From Desulfobacterales bacterium (GTDB lineage Bacteria; Desulfobacterota; Desulfobacteria; Desulfobacterales; Desulfobacteraceae): DNA of 20,012 nucleotides. The position numbers and the translations under genes are program-made. The first letter of the stretch is position 1. Each line of letters begins with the position of its first letter. This document shows positions 6,686 to 13,986 of this stretch, one piece after another. The DNA is taken from NCBI GenBank assembly GCA_022361535.1, contig JAKSAU010000922.1:1-20012 (forward strand). Reading direction: 5' to 3'. The notes below the pieces were generated by a model. The model saw only the letters and a program-made list of their open reading frames with translations, had not been told where the DNA came from and did no database searches.

Positions 6686-7704
6686 AGTTGGCCCGCTTAT
6701 ATGAATCTTTACCTGAAAAAAAGGTTAAATGTCTGGCATGCAATCATTATTGCAAAATTGTACCTGGTAAACTCGGCATCTGCGGGGTCAGGAAAAATAG
6801 AGAGGGTGAGCTGTTTTCTCTGGTGTATGACCGGGTGGTGGCAGCCAGTGTTGATCCCATAGAAAAAAAGCCGATTTTTCACCTTAAACCCGGATCTCTT
6901 TCGTATTCAATTGCAACGGGAGGATGCAACCTGAAATGCAGGTTCTGCCAGAATTCCGATATTGCTCAATTACCCAAAGACTGGATGGAGAACGAAAGAA
7001 GACGGCTGTCCGGCCGTGCATTTGCCCCCAAGCAAATTGTTGATCAGGCTCTGGCCCATGGCTGTGAAAGTATATCCTATACCTACACTGAGCCTACGGT
7101 GTTTTTTGAGTTGGCTCTGGATACGGCCCGGCTGGCAAAGGAAAAAGGTCTTTACAATATATTTGTTACCAACGGATTTATGAGCCCGGAGTTGATCCAA
7201 GAGGCAATCCCGGTATTGGATGCCGTCAATGTGGATCTCAAAGCATTTACCGAGGATTTCTACAGAACCTTGTGCAAGGCATCTCTTGAGCCGGTTAAAA
7301 AGACATTAAAAATGATGAAGCAAGCCGGAATCATGGTGGAGGTGACCACTTTGGTAATTCCGGGACTCAACGATGATCCGGATGACTTTAAGCGCATGGC
7401 CGGTTTTATTGCCCAAGACTTAGGGCCTCAAACACCATGGCATCTTTCCCGGTTTCATCCGGCCTACAAGCTTCTGGATATTGGTCCAACACCTGTGGCA
7501 ACGTTGGAGCAAGCATGCGCCATTGGCGAGTCTGCAGGATTAAAACACGTATATACCGGCAATGTACCCGGGGCCAAGGAAAGTACATATTGCAGCAAAT
7601 GTGGTAATATGCTGGTTCAACGGCACGGCTACAGGATTGATAACCTTTTAGCAGAAAACGGAAAATGCCCGGGGTGCGGCACTGCTCTTTACGGGATTTA
7701 TTAA
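6682..7704 (+). CDS. amrS: AmmeMemoRadiSam system radical SAM enzyme
   Basis: A 340-residue radical SAM protein of the AmrS type, related to pyruvate-formate-lyase-activating-like enzymes. Four Cys at the N terminus (C17, C20, C24, C34 in CLACNHYC and GICGVR) are typical of this subfamily. The 4Fe-4S motif is CNLKCRFC (C82, C86, C89). YTYTEPTVFFE (around 133-143) and TNGFMSPE follow, as does VNVDLKAF. A Cys-x-x-Cys pair near the end (YCSKCG, CPGCG) suggests a C-terminal zinc ribbon. The family was defined by genome linkage of this enzyme with AMMECR1 and Memo proteins; its reaction is not established. Neither partner is in this window. The gene overlaps the methyltransferase gene by 4 bases. 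It is cytoplasmic and presumably oxygen-sensitive, fitting an anaerobe. Confidence 0.9.
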   Translation: MKLARLYESLPEKKVKCLACNHYCKIVPGKLGICGVRKNREGELFSLVYDRVVAASVDPIEKKPIFHLKPGSLSYSIATGGCNLKCRFCQNSDIAQLPKDWMENERRRLSGRAFAPKQIVDQALAHGCESISYTYTEPTVFFELALDTARLAKEKGLYNIFVTNGFMSPELIQEAIPVLDAVNVDLKAFTEDFYRTLCKASLEPVKKTLKMMKQAGIMVEVTTLVIPGLNDDPDDFKRMAGFIAQDLGPQTPWHLSRFHPAYKLLDIGPTPVATLEQACAIGESAGLKHVYTGNVPGAKESTYCSKCGNMLVQRHGYRIDNLLAENGKCPGCGTALYGIY

Positions 7705-7749
7705 ACTGACGTTCTGTTTAGAATGAAATATAAGAAACTGATATAGACA

Positions 7750-8637
7750 ATGACAACAACCCGGATTGAGAAAAAAAGCCTGGCTGAAAAGACCAGGGAT
7801 TACGGGAAAATGATAAAGTTTTCCCACACGATTTTTGCACTTCCTTTTGCCCTGTCTGCCGTAGTACTGGCGTGGCAGATTCATACCCCTTCCTGGTGGG
7901 ACCTGGGATGGATTCTTGTGGCAATGGTATCGGCTCGGTCTGCGGCCATGGGATTTAATCGAATAGTGGATGCAGCCATCGATCAGAAAAACCCCAGAAC
8001 AGCCATACGGGAAATTCCGTCAGGCATTTTATCCCAGAAAGAGGCGATTGGATTTGTTGTAATCTCTGGCCTGATGTTTATTTTTGCCGCTGCAATGCTC
8101 TCTTTTACCTGTCTGGTGCTTTCTTTTCCTGTGCTTTTTGCCCTTTGCTTTTATTCTTATACAAAACGGTTCACTCAATACTGTCATCTATACCTGGGGT
8201 TTGCCATTGCACTTGCCCCGATAGGTGCATGGGTAGCGGTTACGAATACACTTGCCCCCGGAGTGATTTTTCTTGCGGCCAGCCTATGGACCTATATAGC
8301 CGGATTCGACATACTCTATGCCTGCCAGGACATTGATTTTGACAGAGAGCAGGGCTTGTTTTCCCTGCCCGCAGCACTTGGTGCAGCCAATGCCATGAAA
8401 GTTTCTGTCCTTCTTCATGCCATGACCATGGGGTTCTTCATTGCCATGTTTTTTGCCTTTGGCATGCATCCGGTCTTTCTTTTGTTTCTGCTTATTATTG
8501 GCATAGCACTTGTGATTGAACACAGGCTGGTCAATCCGGATGATTTAAGCCGTATTAATATGGCATTTTTTCACATGAATTCTATTGTATCGGTGGTCCT
8601 GCTTATTGGGGTCATCACAGAGGTAGTACTAAGATGA
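7750..8637 (+). CDS. ubiA: UbiA family prenyltransferase (probable MqnP/UbiA)
   Basis: A 295-residue integral membrane prenyltransferase with about eight hydrophobic segments. Both Asp-rich motifs that bind magnesium and prenyl diphosphate are present: N70-x3-D74-x3-D78 (FNRIVDAAIDQKNPRT) and D194-x-D-x-D198 (CQDIDFDRE). UbiA enzymes attach a polyprenyl chain to an aromatic acid during quinone synthesis. In anaerobes lacking ubiquinone the likely route is menaquinone by the futalosine pathway, where the MqnP branch prenylates 1,4-dihydroxy-6-naphthoate; that assignment is inference from taxon and the adjacent ubiX. The gene follows amrS by 45 bases, has no strong Shine-Dalgarno, and overlaps ubiX by 4 bases. 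No classic men genes or other mqn genes are in the window. Confidence 0.88.
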   Translation: MTTTRIEKKSLAEKTRDYGKMIKFSHTIFALPFALSAVVLAWQIHTPSWWDLGWILVAMVSARSAAMGFNRIVDAAIDQKNPRTAIREIPSGILSQKEAIGFVVISGLMFIFAAAMLSFTCLVLSFPVLFALCFYSYTKRFTQYCHLYLGFAIALAPIGAWVAVTNTLAPGVIFLAASLWTYIAGFDILYACQDIDFDREQGLFSLPAALGAANAMKVSVLLHAMTMGFFIAMFFAFGMHPVFLLFLLIIGIALVIEHRLVNPDDLSRINMAFFHMNSIVSVVLLIGVITEVVLR

Positions 8638-9257
8638 ATGATAACTTGAATACAGATAAAACATATGTGGTTGCAATCACTGGCGCATCCGGAAGTATTT
8701 ACGGCATACGTCTGATTGCAGCGTTGTCCGAAACGTTTGCCCGCGTCCTGGTGATTCTTTCCCGGTCCGGCAGAAAGGTTTTGGCCCATGAGATGGGAAT
8801 GGGTCCCAATGATACCTTACAGGATCTTTTATACCGTTATGGGGTATCAAAAGAGGGCTTAGGCCGTATAGAAACTTTTGACCAGGAAGAAATTGCCTCT
8901 GCACCGGCATCAGGCTCCTTTATCCACCACGGCATGGCAGTTGTACCTTGCTCGATGAAAACCCTGGCAGCGGTATCAGGCGGGTTTGCCGATAATCTTA
9001 TTACACGGGCCTGTGATGTTAGTCTCAAGGAAAAAAGGCCAGTGATATTGGTTCCCAGAGAGACCCCATTCAGCCTGATTCACCTGGAGAATATGACCCG
9101 GGCAGCCAGGGCTGGGGCAGTTATTCTGCCACCGTCTCCCTCTTTTTATACCTTTCCTGCAACGGTAGACGAGTTGGTTGACACTGTTGTTGCAAGGGTC
9201 CTGGATCACCTTGGGGCCGATCATAACCTGGCCAGACGGTGGGGGCAGGAGAGTTAA
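8634..9257 (+). CDS. ubiX: Flavin prenyltransferase UbiX
   Basis: A 207-residue flavoprotein of the UbiX/Pad1 family. GASGSIYGIRL (17-27) is the characteristic FMN-binding N terminus. Further markers are VPCSMKTLAAVSGGFADNLI (residues about 103-122), the DVSLKEKRPVILVPRETP stretch, LENMTRAARAGAVILP, and FYTFP near the C terminus. UbiX joins dimethylallyl phosphate to reduced FMN to make prenylated FMN, the cofactor of UbiD-type decarboxylases. Together with the upstream UbiA gene (4-base overlap) it points to decarboxylation of a prenylated aromatic acid in quinone synthesis, with the UbiD partner encoded elsewhere. The ATG sits within the ATGA overlap. Confidence 0.93.
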   Translation: MNDNLNTDKTYVVAITGASGSIYGIRLIAALSETFARVLVILSRSGRKVLAHEMGMGPNDTLQDLLYRYGVSKEGLGRIETFDQEEIASAPASGSFIHHGMAVVPCSMKTLAAVSGGFADNLITRACDVSLKEKRPVILVPRETPFSLIHLENMTRAARAGAVILPPSPSFYTFPATVDELVDTVVARVLDHLGADHNLARRWGQES

Positions 9258-9262
9258 AAGCC

Positions 9263-10609
9263 ATGCCCCGGCAAAAAGCTAACCTGGACGGGATTCTGGC
9301 ACAAAAAGAAATTGCCTTTATCCTTAATACCCTTTCATCCGAAGGGTTTTCAGGGTTTGTAGTTGGCGGTGCCGTAAGAGACGCTCTTTTAGGGTTGCCT
9401 CCCGGAGATGTGGATATCCTGACCAATGCATCTGCTCAAGCGGTTGCCAGTATGTTTAAAGGAGAGAATACCAGGTACGTTGGGAAAGCGTTTTCTATTA
9501 CCTTGGTAAATGGTATTGAAGTGGCGTCATGCCGCAGTGCAGGTAAGGATTCTCATTCAACAGATTCAAATTTCCCTGTCTTTGATTTAGGTATGCGAGA
9601 CTTTACCATCAACAGCATGGCCTGGGATCCCTTTTCAAAAGTTTTGGTAGATCCGTTTGAGGGGCGAAGAGATCTTGAAAAACGTATTATACGGTTTACC
9701 CGGGATTCAAAGGACCGGATTAATGAGGACCCTTTGCGAATGATCCGGGCGTGCCGGTTTGCCGCCCGGTACGACAGCCAAATTGAGCCCGGATCTTTTG
9801 ATGCCATAAAAACGCATAATCATCTGATAGCCACCCATGGTGCAGGAGAGCGGATCCGCATGGAAATTTTAAAGGCCATGACCATGGAAAAACCGTCCCG
9901 GTTTTTTAATCTCCTTCATGGTACGGGACTATTGGCCCTGATTTTCCCAAGTCTTGACCGGTGCCACGGGTTTGACGGAGGTCCTTTTCACGGAGAAACA
10001 GTATACGACCATTGCCTGCTGGTTGGAGATGCGCTCCCGCCTTCCCGCCCGCTGCTCAGGCTGGCAGGATTTCTCCATGATACCGGAAAATATGATGCTG
10101 CAAAGATAAAGGATGGCAGACCCAGTTTCCCCGGACATGAAAAACGGACCGAAGCTATGATGAATGATCTGGCACGCTTGCGGTTTTCCAACAACGAGGC
10201 CAGGTATATCTTAGCCTTGACCAAAGCCCATATGCGTCCTTTAAATGAAGAGAGCACACCACGGGCAGTGCGACGTTTAATGGCCATGCTGGACGATCTG
10301 GATTTGTCCTATAAGGATTTTTTACGCATGCGCATTGCTGATAAAAAAGGCAATCTTGCCAAAAGCCCTTACAGCATGTCTGATATCCGCGTACGGTTTC
10401 AAAAGATACTGGATACCATATCCAATCAGACAGCTTTTAATATTAATGATCTTGATATCACGGGCAAAGATATTCAAGATATTCTGAATATAGCACCTGG
10501 CCCAAGGATTGGGGAGGTTAAGAAATATCTGTTTGAGCAGGTGTTAGAAGATCCAAAGCTAAATACAAAAGATAAGTTGGAAAAATTGATCCGGGAACTT
10601 AAGCCATGA
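9263..10609 (+). CDS. cca: CCA tRNA nucleotidyltransferase with HD domain
   Basis: A 448-residue class II nucleotidyltransferase. The head domain has FVVGGAVRDALLG (32-44) and the catalytic D49-x-D51 (GDVDILT). RDFTINSMAWDP (112-123) and EDPLRMIRACRFAAR (155-169) follow, as in bacterial CCA-adding enzymes and poly(A) polymerases. An HD domain begins near 249 (YDHCLLVGD) with H272/D273 in FLHDTGK. The HD domain and overall layout favour tRNA CCA addition or repair over poly(A) polymerase, but sequence alone does not separate A-adding, CC-adding and CCA-adding types. I chose ATG 9263 rather than an in-frame GTG at 9239, because AGGAGAG at 9247-9253 is suitably placed and the gene then starts just after the ubiX stop instead of overlapping it. 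The gene overlaps the DUF89 gene by 4 bases. Confidence 0.9.
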   Translation: MPRQKANLDGILAQKEIAFILNTLSSEGFSGFVVGGAVRDALLGLPPGDVDILTNASAQAVASMFKGENTRYVGKAFSITLVNGIEVASCRSAGKDSHSTDSNFPVFDLGMRDFTINSMAWDPFSKVLVDPFEGRRDLEKRIIRFTRDSKDRINEDPLRMIRACRFAARYDSQIEPGSFDAIKTHNHLIATHGAGERIRMEILKAMTMEKPSRFFNLLHGTGLLALIFPSLDRCHGFDGGPFHGETVYDHCLLVGDALPPSRPLLRLAGFLHDTGKYDAAKIKDGRPSFPGHEKRTEAMMNDLARLRFSNNEARYILALTKAHMRPLNEESTPRAVRRLMAMLDDLDLSYKDFLRMRIADKKGNLAKSPYSMSDIRVRFQKILDTISNQTAFNINDLDITGKDIQDILNIAPGPRIGEVKKYLFEQVLEDPKLNTKDKLEKLIRELKP

Positions 10610-11463
10610 AGATGGATACCACCTGCTATCCTTGTCTTGTAAGGAACGCCTTGGATGTTGCCCGGCTGGCAACCAATGATGAAAATGCCCAAAGAATCAT
10701 ATTGCAGAAAGCGATGGCTTTCATGGCAAAGGTAGATCCTTTAGATCCCCCGCCCCTTGTGGCCTCTCAAATCCAGAGCATTGTCACACAAGTAACAGGT
10801 GTCATCGACCCCTATGCCCGATTAAAAGAAAAATACAACAACATAGCCCTGTCTCTTTATCCGGATCTTGTGCGATTGAAAAAGAAAGCAGATCCGGGCA
10901 GGCGATTTGAGTTAGGGGTTCGCATGGCTATTGCAGGCAATATTATTGATTTTGGTATCTCATCAAAAGTTGGCAAAGATAAATTGTTGTCTACAATTGA
11001 CCATGCCCTCAATACTCTTGTTCGCGGAAGTGTTAGAGCATTTAAAAACGCGGTGGATAAAGCAGATCACATTTTGTGGCTGGGAGATAACGCCGGAGAA
11101 ATTGTTTTCGACAAGTTGCTGCTCGAAGAAATGGATATGTCAAAAGTGACGTTTGCCGTCCGCGGCGGTCCGGTTCAAAATGATGCGGTCATGGAAGATG
11201 CCAAGGTTGCGGGTCTCACGGATATGGTCCATGTCATCGATTCAGGATCTGTTGTTCCGGGTACCTTGATAGACAGATGTTCTGCATCATTCCAAGACAT
11301 ATACAACCGGGCGGATATGATCATAGCCAAAGGTCAGGGTAATTTTGAAACCTTGAACCACGAAGATTCCCGGATATTTTTTCTCTTCAAGGCCAAATGC
11401 CCGGTTGTGGTCAGGCATGCTGACTGTGAGTTGGGCGATGTGGTGATCTGGAATTGCTCTTGA
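10606..11463 (+). CDS. DUF89 (ARMT1-like) damage-control phosphatase
   Basis: A 285-residue protein of the DUF89/ARMT1-like family, metal-dependent phosphatases thought to remove harmful phosphorylated metabolites. It belongs to the prokaryotic subfamily with an N-terminal Cys-x-x-Cys (C7, C10 in TCYPCLVR). Metal and phosphate residues are in GDNAGEIVFDK (160-170; D161, N162), VRGGPVQNDA (185-194; D194) and KGQGNFETL (242-250). GNIIDFG (111-117) is another family marker. Substrate is unknown. The start lies in a 4-base overlap with cca, so translation is coupled. It is the last gene of the seven-gene run; a large palindrome follows about 50 bases downstream. Confidence 0.88.
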   Translation: MKMDTTCYPCLVRNALDVARLATNDENAQRIILQKAMAFMAKVDPLDPPPLVASQIQSIVTQVTGVIDPYARLKEKYNNIALSLYPDLVRLKKKADPGRRFELGVRMAIAGNIIDFGISSKVGKDKLLSTIDHALNTLVRGSVRAFKNAVDKADHILWLGDNAGEIVFDKLLLEEMDMSKVTFAVRGGPVQNDAVMEDAKVAGLTDMVHVIDSGSVVPGTLIDRCSASFQDIYNRADMIIAKGQGNFETLNHEDSRIFFLFKAKCPVVVRHADCELGDVVIWNCS

Positions 11464-11514
11464 GTATGTGCTTTTTGAGCCCTGGTGAACAAGGGCATCC
11501 CATATACAAAAACC

Positions 11515-11595
11515 GGCCCGTTTATTCTAAGAAGCGGCTGCCGGATTTTCTTTAAAAAAATCCGCCTGATGCCGCCTTCTTAGATTAAACGAGCC
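11515..11595. terminator. 81-base nested palindrome, probable terminator
   Basis: Outer arms 11515-11538 and 11571-11595 pair over about 24 positions with two mismatches and one bulge (core TCTAAGAAG against CTTCTTAGA). An inner hairpin pairs CGGATTTT (11542-11549) with AAAATCCG (11557-11564). On the minus strand the outer stem is followed after two bases by a five-T run (plus-strand AAAAA at 11508-11512), so it can terminate the minus-strand gene at 11713. On the plus strand no T run follows, but it lies between the convergent genes and may act on both. Confidence 0.6.
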
Positions 11596-11712
11596 TAAGT
11601 GCTCAAACGGCAATACCTTCATTTGAGGATACTAACGAAATTAATCTGCCCGCAATATAAGGGAATATATATTTGAGAACGGTTATGGGCAGTTTTGGAT
11701 AATAATGTGGTA

Positions 11713-12453
11713 TTACAATCCGTATTTTTCAAGTATGTGCTGATATTTGGGTGTTGCTTTAAATCGTTTCAGTGCTATGGAAAACTTATCTGAAAGGGTT
11801 TTGTGACCACGAATTTTTGAGAATCCTAAATAAAGCGGGTCCTGGGTAATTCTTGGTCCTATAGACACAAGACGTTCTCCACCGGAAATATGCTTTGCAA
11901 GGGTGTTTAAGACGATATCATTTCCTAAAATGATATCGCATCGTTTGTTGAAAAGATTAAGCAGCAGAGATTTTTCAGTTTCCAATCTTAAAATGTTTAA
12001 CTGAGAGCTCAGCTCATCAAAGGTTTTGCCGTAACTGTAATTTCTTATGGCTCCTATACGCAGGCCTTTTAACCCTTGGATATTTCCGTCAAAAGACACT
12101 GGCGAGGTGTCCAGTTTAAAAAAACGGTTTACTTCCAGGGCCAGGATATTTTCTGAAAAATACATATAGGCTTGCCGCTCTTGTGTTTTAAACAAATTCA
12201 TCATGGCATCGGCCTCTCCGGTTTCTACCATTTTAAGGCTCCTTGACCATGGATACTGGGAAAATTCGATATCAAGGTTCAAAGTTTCTGCCACTTGAGT
12301 GATGATTTCAACGATGAATCCGGTTTCTTTACCGTTTTTATCCAGGAAATGGTAGGGAGGAAAGTCTTGGCCCCTGACTATTACGAGGGATGAAGCATGT
12401 ACCGATCCGCTCAACATACAAAAGACCAGCATGGCTGTGACCATTTTGTTCAT
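11713..12453 (-). CDS. Periplasmic solute-binding protein (SBP_bac_3), orphan
   Basis: A 246-residue exported protein with a signal peptide of about 21 residues (hydrophobic core TAMLVFCMLSGSV, cleavage after VHA). The mature part has the bacterial type 3 extracellular solute-binding fold used by polar amino-acid ABC transporters: FPPYHFLDKNGKETGFIVEI, the YPWSRSLKMVETGEADAM segment, and a C-terminal FKATPKYQHILEKYGL. It acts in the periplasm. AGGA lies 7 bases before the ATG. No permease or ATPase gene is nearby, so it either serves a distant transporter or acts as a sensor module. Two further proteins of the same broad family are encoded at 15465 and 18287. The ligand is unknown. Confidence 0.87.
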   Translation of the reverse strand: MNKMVTAMLVFCMLSGSVHASSLVIVRGQDFPPYHFLDKNGKETGFIVEIITQVAETLNLDIEFSQYPWSRSLKMVETGEADAMMNLFKTQERQAYMYFSENILALEVNRFFKLDTSPVSFDGNIQGLKGLRIGAIRNYSYGKTFDELSSQLNILRLETEKSLLLNLFNKRCDIILGNDIVLNTLAKHISGGERLVSIGPRITQDPLYLGFSKIRGHKTLSDKFSIALKRFKATPKYQHILEKYGL

Positions 12454-12495
12454 GAATTAATCCTGTCTCCTTGGAAATAATGCGAATTGAGAAAC

Positions 12496-12524
12496 AGTAT
12501 GACAGAAACCGTCCCGGGTGGCAA
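12496..12524 (-). promoter_or_regulatory. Candidate promoter of the solute-binding protein gene
   Basis: On the minus strand TTGCCA (12519-12524) and CATACT (12496-12501) are separated by 17 bases, about 43 bases before the start at 12453. Both boxes match the sigma-70 consensus at four or more positions. Confidence 0.4.
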
Positions 12525-12562
12525 CGGAAAAAGCCTTGTCTCAGACTTTTCGTCAAAATCAC

Positions 12563-12591
12563 TTTACAGAATCAATGGACGGAGCTATACA
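12563..12591 (+). promoter_or_regulatory. Candidate promoter of serB
   Basis: TTTACA (12563-12568) and TATACA (12586-12591), 17-base spacer, ending about 60 bases before the serB start. Each box matches consensus at five or four of six positions. It is divergent from the solute-binding protein promoter about 40 bases away. Confidence 0.5.
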
Positions 12592-12652
12592 ATAAAATTT
12601 TTACTGCCAGACGATTGTTTATTGGCTGTAATGCTTAACAAAAGGACAAAAC

Positions 12653-13882
12653 ATGGGCGATATCGTTCTCATAAATATTACCGGCAGGGACAGAAAAGGA
12701 CTGGACGCAAAATTTACCAAAATTTTAGCTCAGTATAACGTTACTATTTTGGATATTGGGCAGTCTGTAATCCACGAGCACATCTCTTTGGGTATCCTGG
12801 CGGAAATACCCTGTGCCAGTGATTTTTCTTTGATATTTAAAGATATGCTTTTTGAAGGCCACAACATGGGGTTGGCTGTGGATATCAAGCCTGTTGACCA
12901 TGATAACTATGAAAACTGGGTCCATGCCCAAGGCAAGGAACGACGGATTATTACTATCCTGGGAAGAACCATAACTGCCAGCCAGATATCAGCGGTTGCA
13001 TCTGTCATCGCAGAGCATGATCTGAATATCGATTCCATTACCCGGTTGTCCGGCCGCCGTTCTATCAAAAATGTCCAGGAAGCTCCAAGGGCCAGCATTC
13101 AGTTTTCCGTATCCGGTACACCAACCAATATCACCAGTATGCGGGGACGATTCATGGAGATCTCCCAGACCCAAAGCATTGATATTTCCTTTCATGTAGA
13201 CAACATCTACAGAAAAAACAGAAAACTGGTGGTGTTTGATATGGATTCCACACTAATCCAGGCAGAGGTCATTGTTGAACTGGCTAAACTGGCAGGTGTT
13301 GGCGAAGAGGTGGACCGCATCACTGAAGCTGCCATGCGCGGGGAAATGGATTTTAAAGAGAGTTTTCGCAGGCGGGTGGCCTTACTTAAAGGATTGAAGG
13401 AGTCTGAGATTCAAGGCCTTGCTCAAAAGTTACCCTTAACCGAAGGCGCTCACCTTGTTACCCGGACTCTTAAAAACCTGGGGTACAAACTGGGTATTCT
13501 GTCCGGGGGATTTACTTTTGTTGGCAATTACCTCAAAGAGACCCTTGGATTTGATTATGTCTATGCCAATGACCTTGAAATAGAGAATGGCGAGGTAACG
13601 GGCAAAGTTACAGGAGAAATCGTGGATGGAGAACGAAAGGCCAGTCTGCTCAGGGAGATTGCCCAAAGAGAAAATCTGTCCATCCAGCAAACCATTGCCG
13701 TAGGTGATGGGGCCAACGACCTGCCTATGATAACCATCGCCGGTCTTGGTGTTGCATTTAATGCCAAACCCCTGGTCCGGGAAAAAGCCTCTAACGCTAT
13801 CTCCACGATGGGACTTGACGGCCTTTTATACCTTATTGGCATCCATGAGCGGGAAATCAGCCAGTCACGTCAGGACAGTTAA
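12653..13882 (+). CDS. serB: Phosphoserine phosphatase with two ACT domains
   Basis: A 409-residue enzyme for the last step of serine synthesis, hydrolysing phosphoserine to serine in the cytoplasm. Residues 1-85 and about 95-180 are two ACT-type regulatory domains (INITGRDRKGLDAKF; ITILGRTITASQISAV), expected to sense an amino acid. Residues 190-400 are a HAD phosphatase: DMDST with nucleophile D196 and acid/base D198, S284 in ILSGGF, K329 in GERKASLL, and D352/D356 in GDGANDLPM. A short E-to-R cap segment (EVIVELAKLAGVGEEV) matches SerB. The N terminus is longer than E. coli SerB, as in other ACT-ACT-HAD forms. AAGGA lies 6 bases before the ATG, with a good promoter candidate at 12563. It is probably transcribed alone; the next gene starts 104 bases downstream. 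Confidence 0.94.
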   Translation: MGDIVLINITGRDRKGLDAKFTKILAQYNVTILDIGQSVIHEHISLGILAEIPCASDFSLIFKDMLFEGHNMGLAVDIKPVDHDNYENWVHAQGKERRIITILGRTITASQISAVASVIAEHDLNIDSITRLSGRRSIKNVQEAPRASIQFSVSGTPTNITSMRGRFMEISQTQSIDISFHVDNIYRKNRKLVVFDMDSTLIQAEVIVELAKLAGVGEEVDRITEAAMRGEMDFKESFRRRVALLKGLKESEIQGLAQKLPLTEGAHLVTRTLKNLGYKLGILSGGFTFVGNYLKETLGFDYVYANDLEIENGEVTGKVTGEIVDGERKASLLREIAQRENLSIQQTIAVGDGANDLPMITIAGLGVAFNAKPLVREKASNAISTMGLDGLLYLIGIHEREISQSRQDS

Positions 13883-13925
13883 AGATGTTTGAGTACCAGG
13901 AGTATATTTTCATTTAAATTCCGGA

Positions 13926-13954
13926 TTGTTGGCCCCAAAAAGATATGGTATGGT
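13926..13954 (+). promoter_or_regulatory. Weak candidate promoter of the FliD-like gene
   Basis: TTGTTG (13926-13931) and TATGGT (13949-13954) with a 17-base spacer, about 32 bases before the chosen start. No recognisable flagellar sigma-28 or sigma-54 promoter was seen. Confidence 0.3.
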
Positions 13955-13986
13955 GTCTTAAGCGCAAGGTATAGGAGTTGGCGGCC

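Noticed and set aside
11479..11496. Hairpin GCCCT-N8-AGGGC just after the DUF89 gene
   Set aside because: Only 5 pairs with no T run; not a credible terminator by itself.
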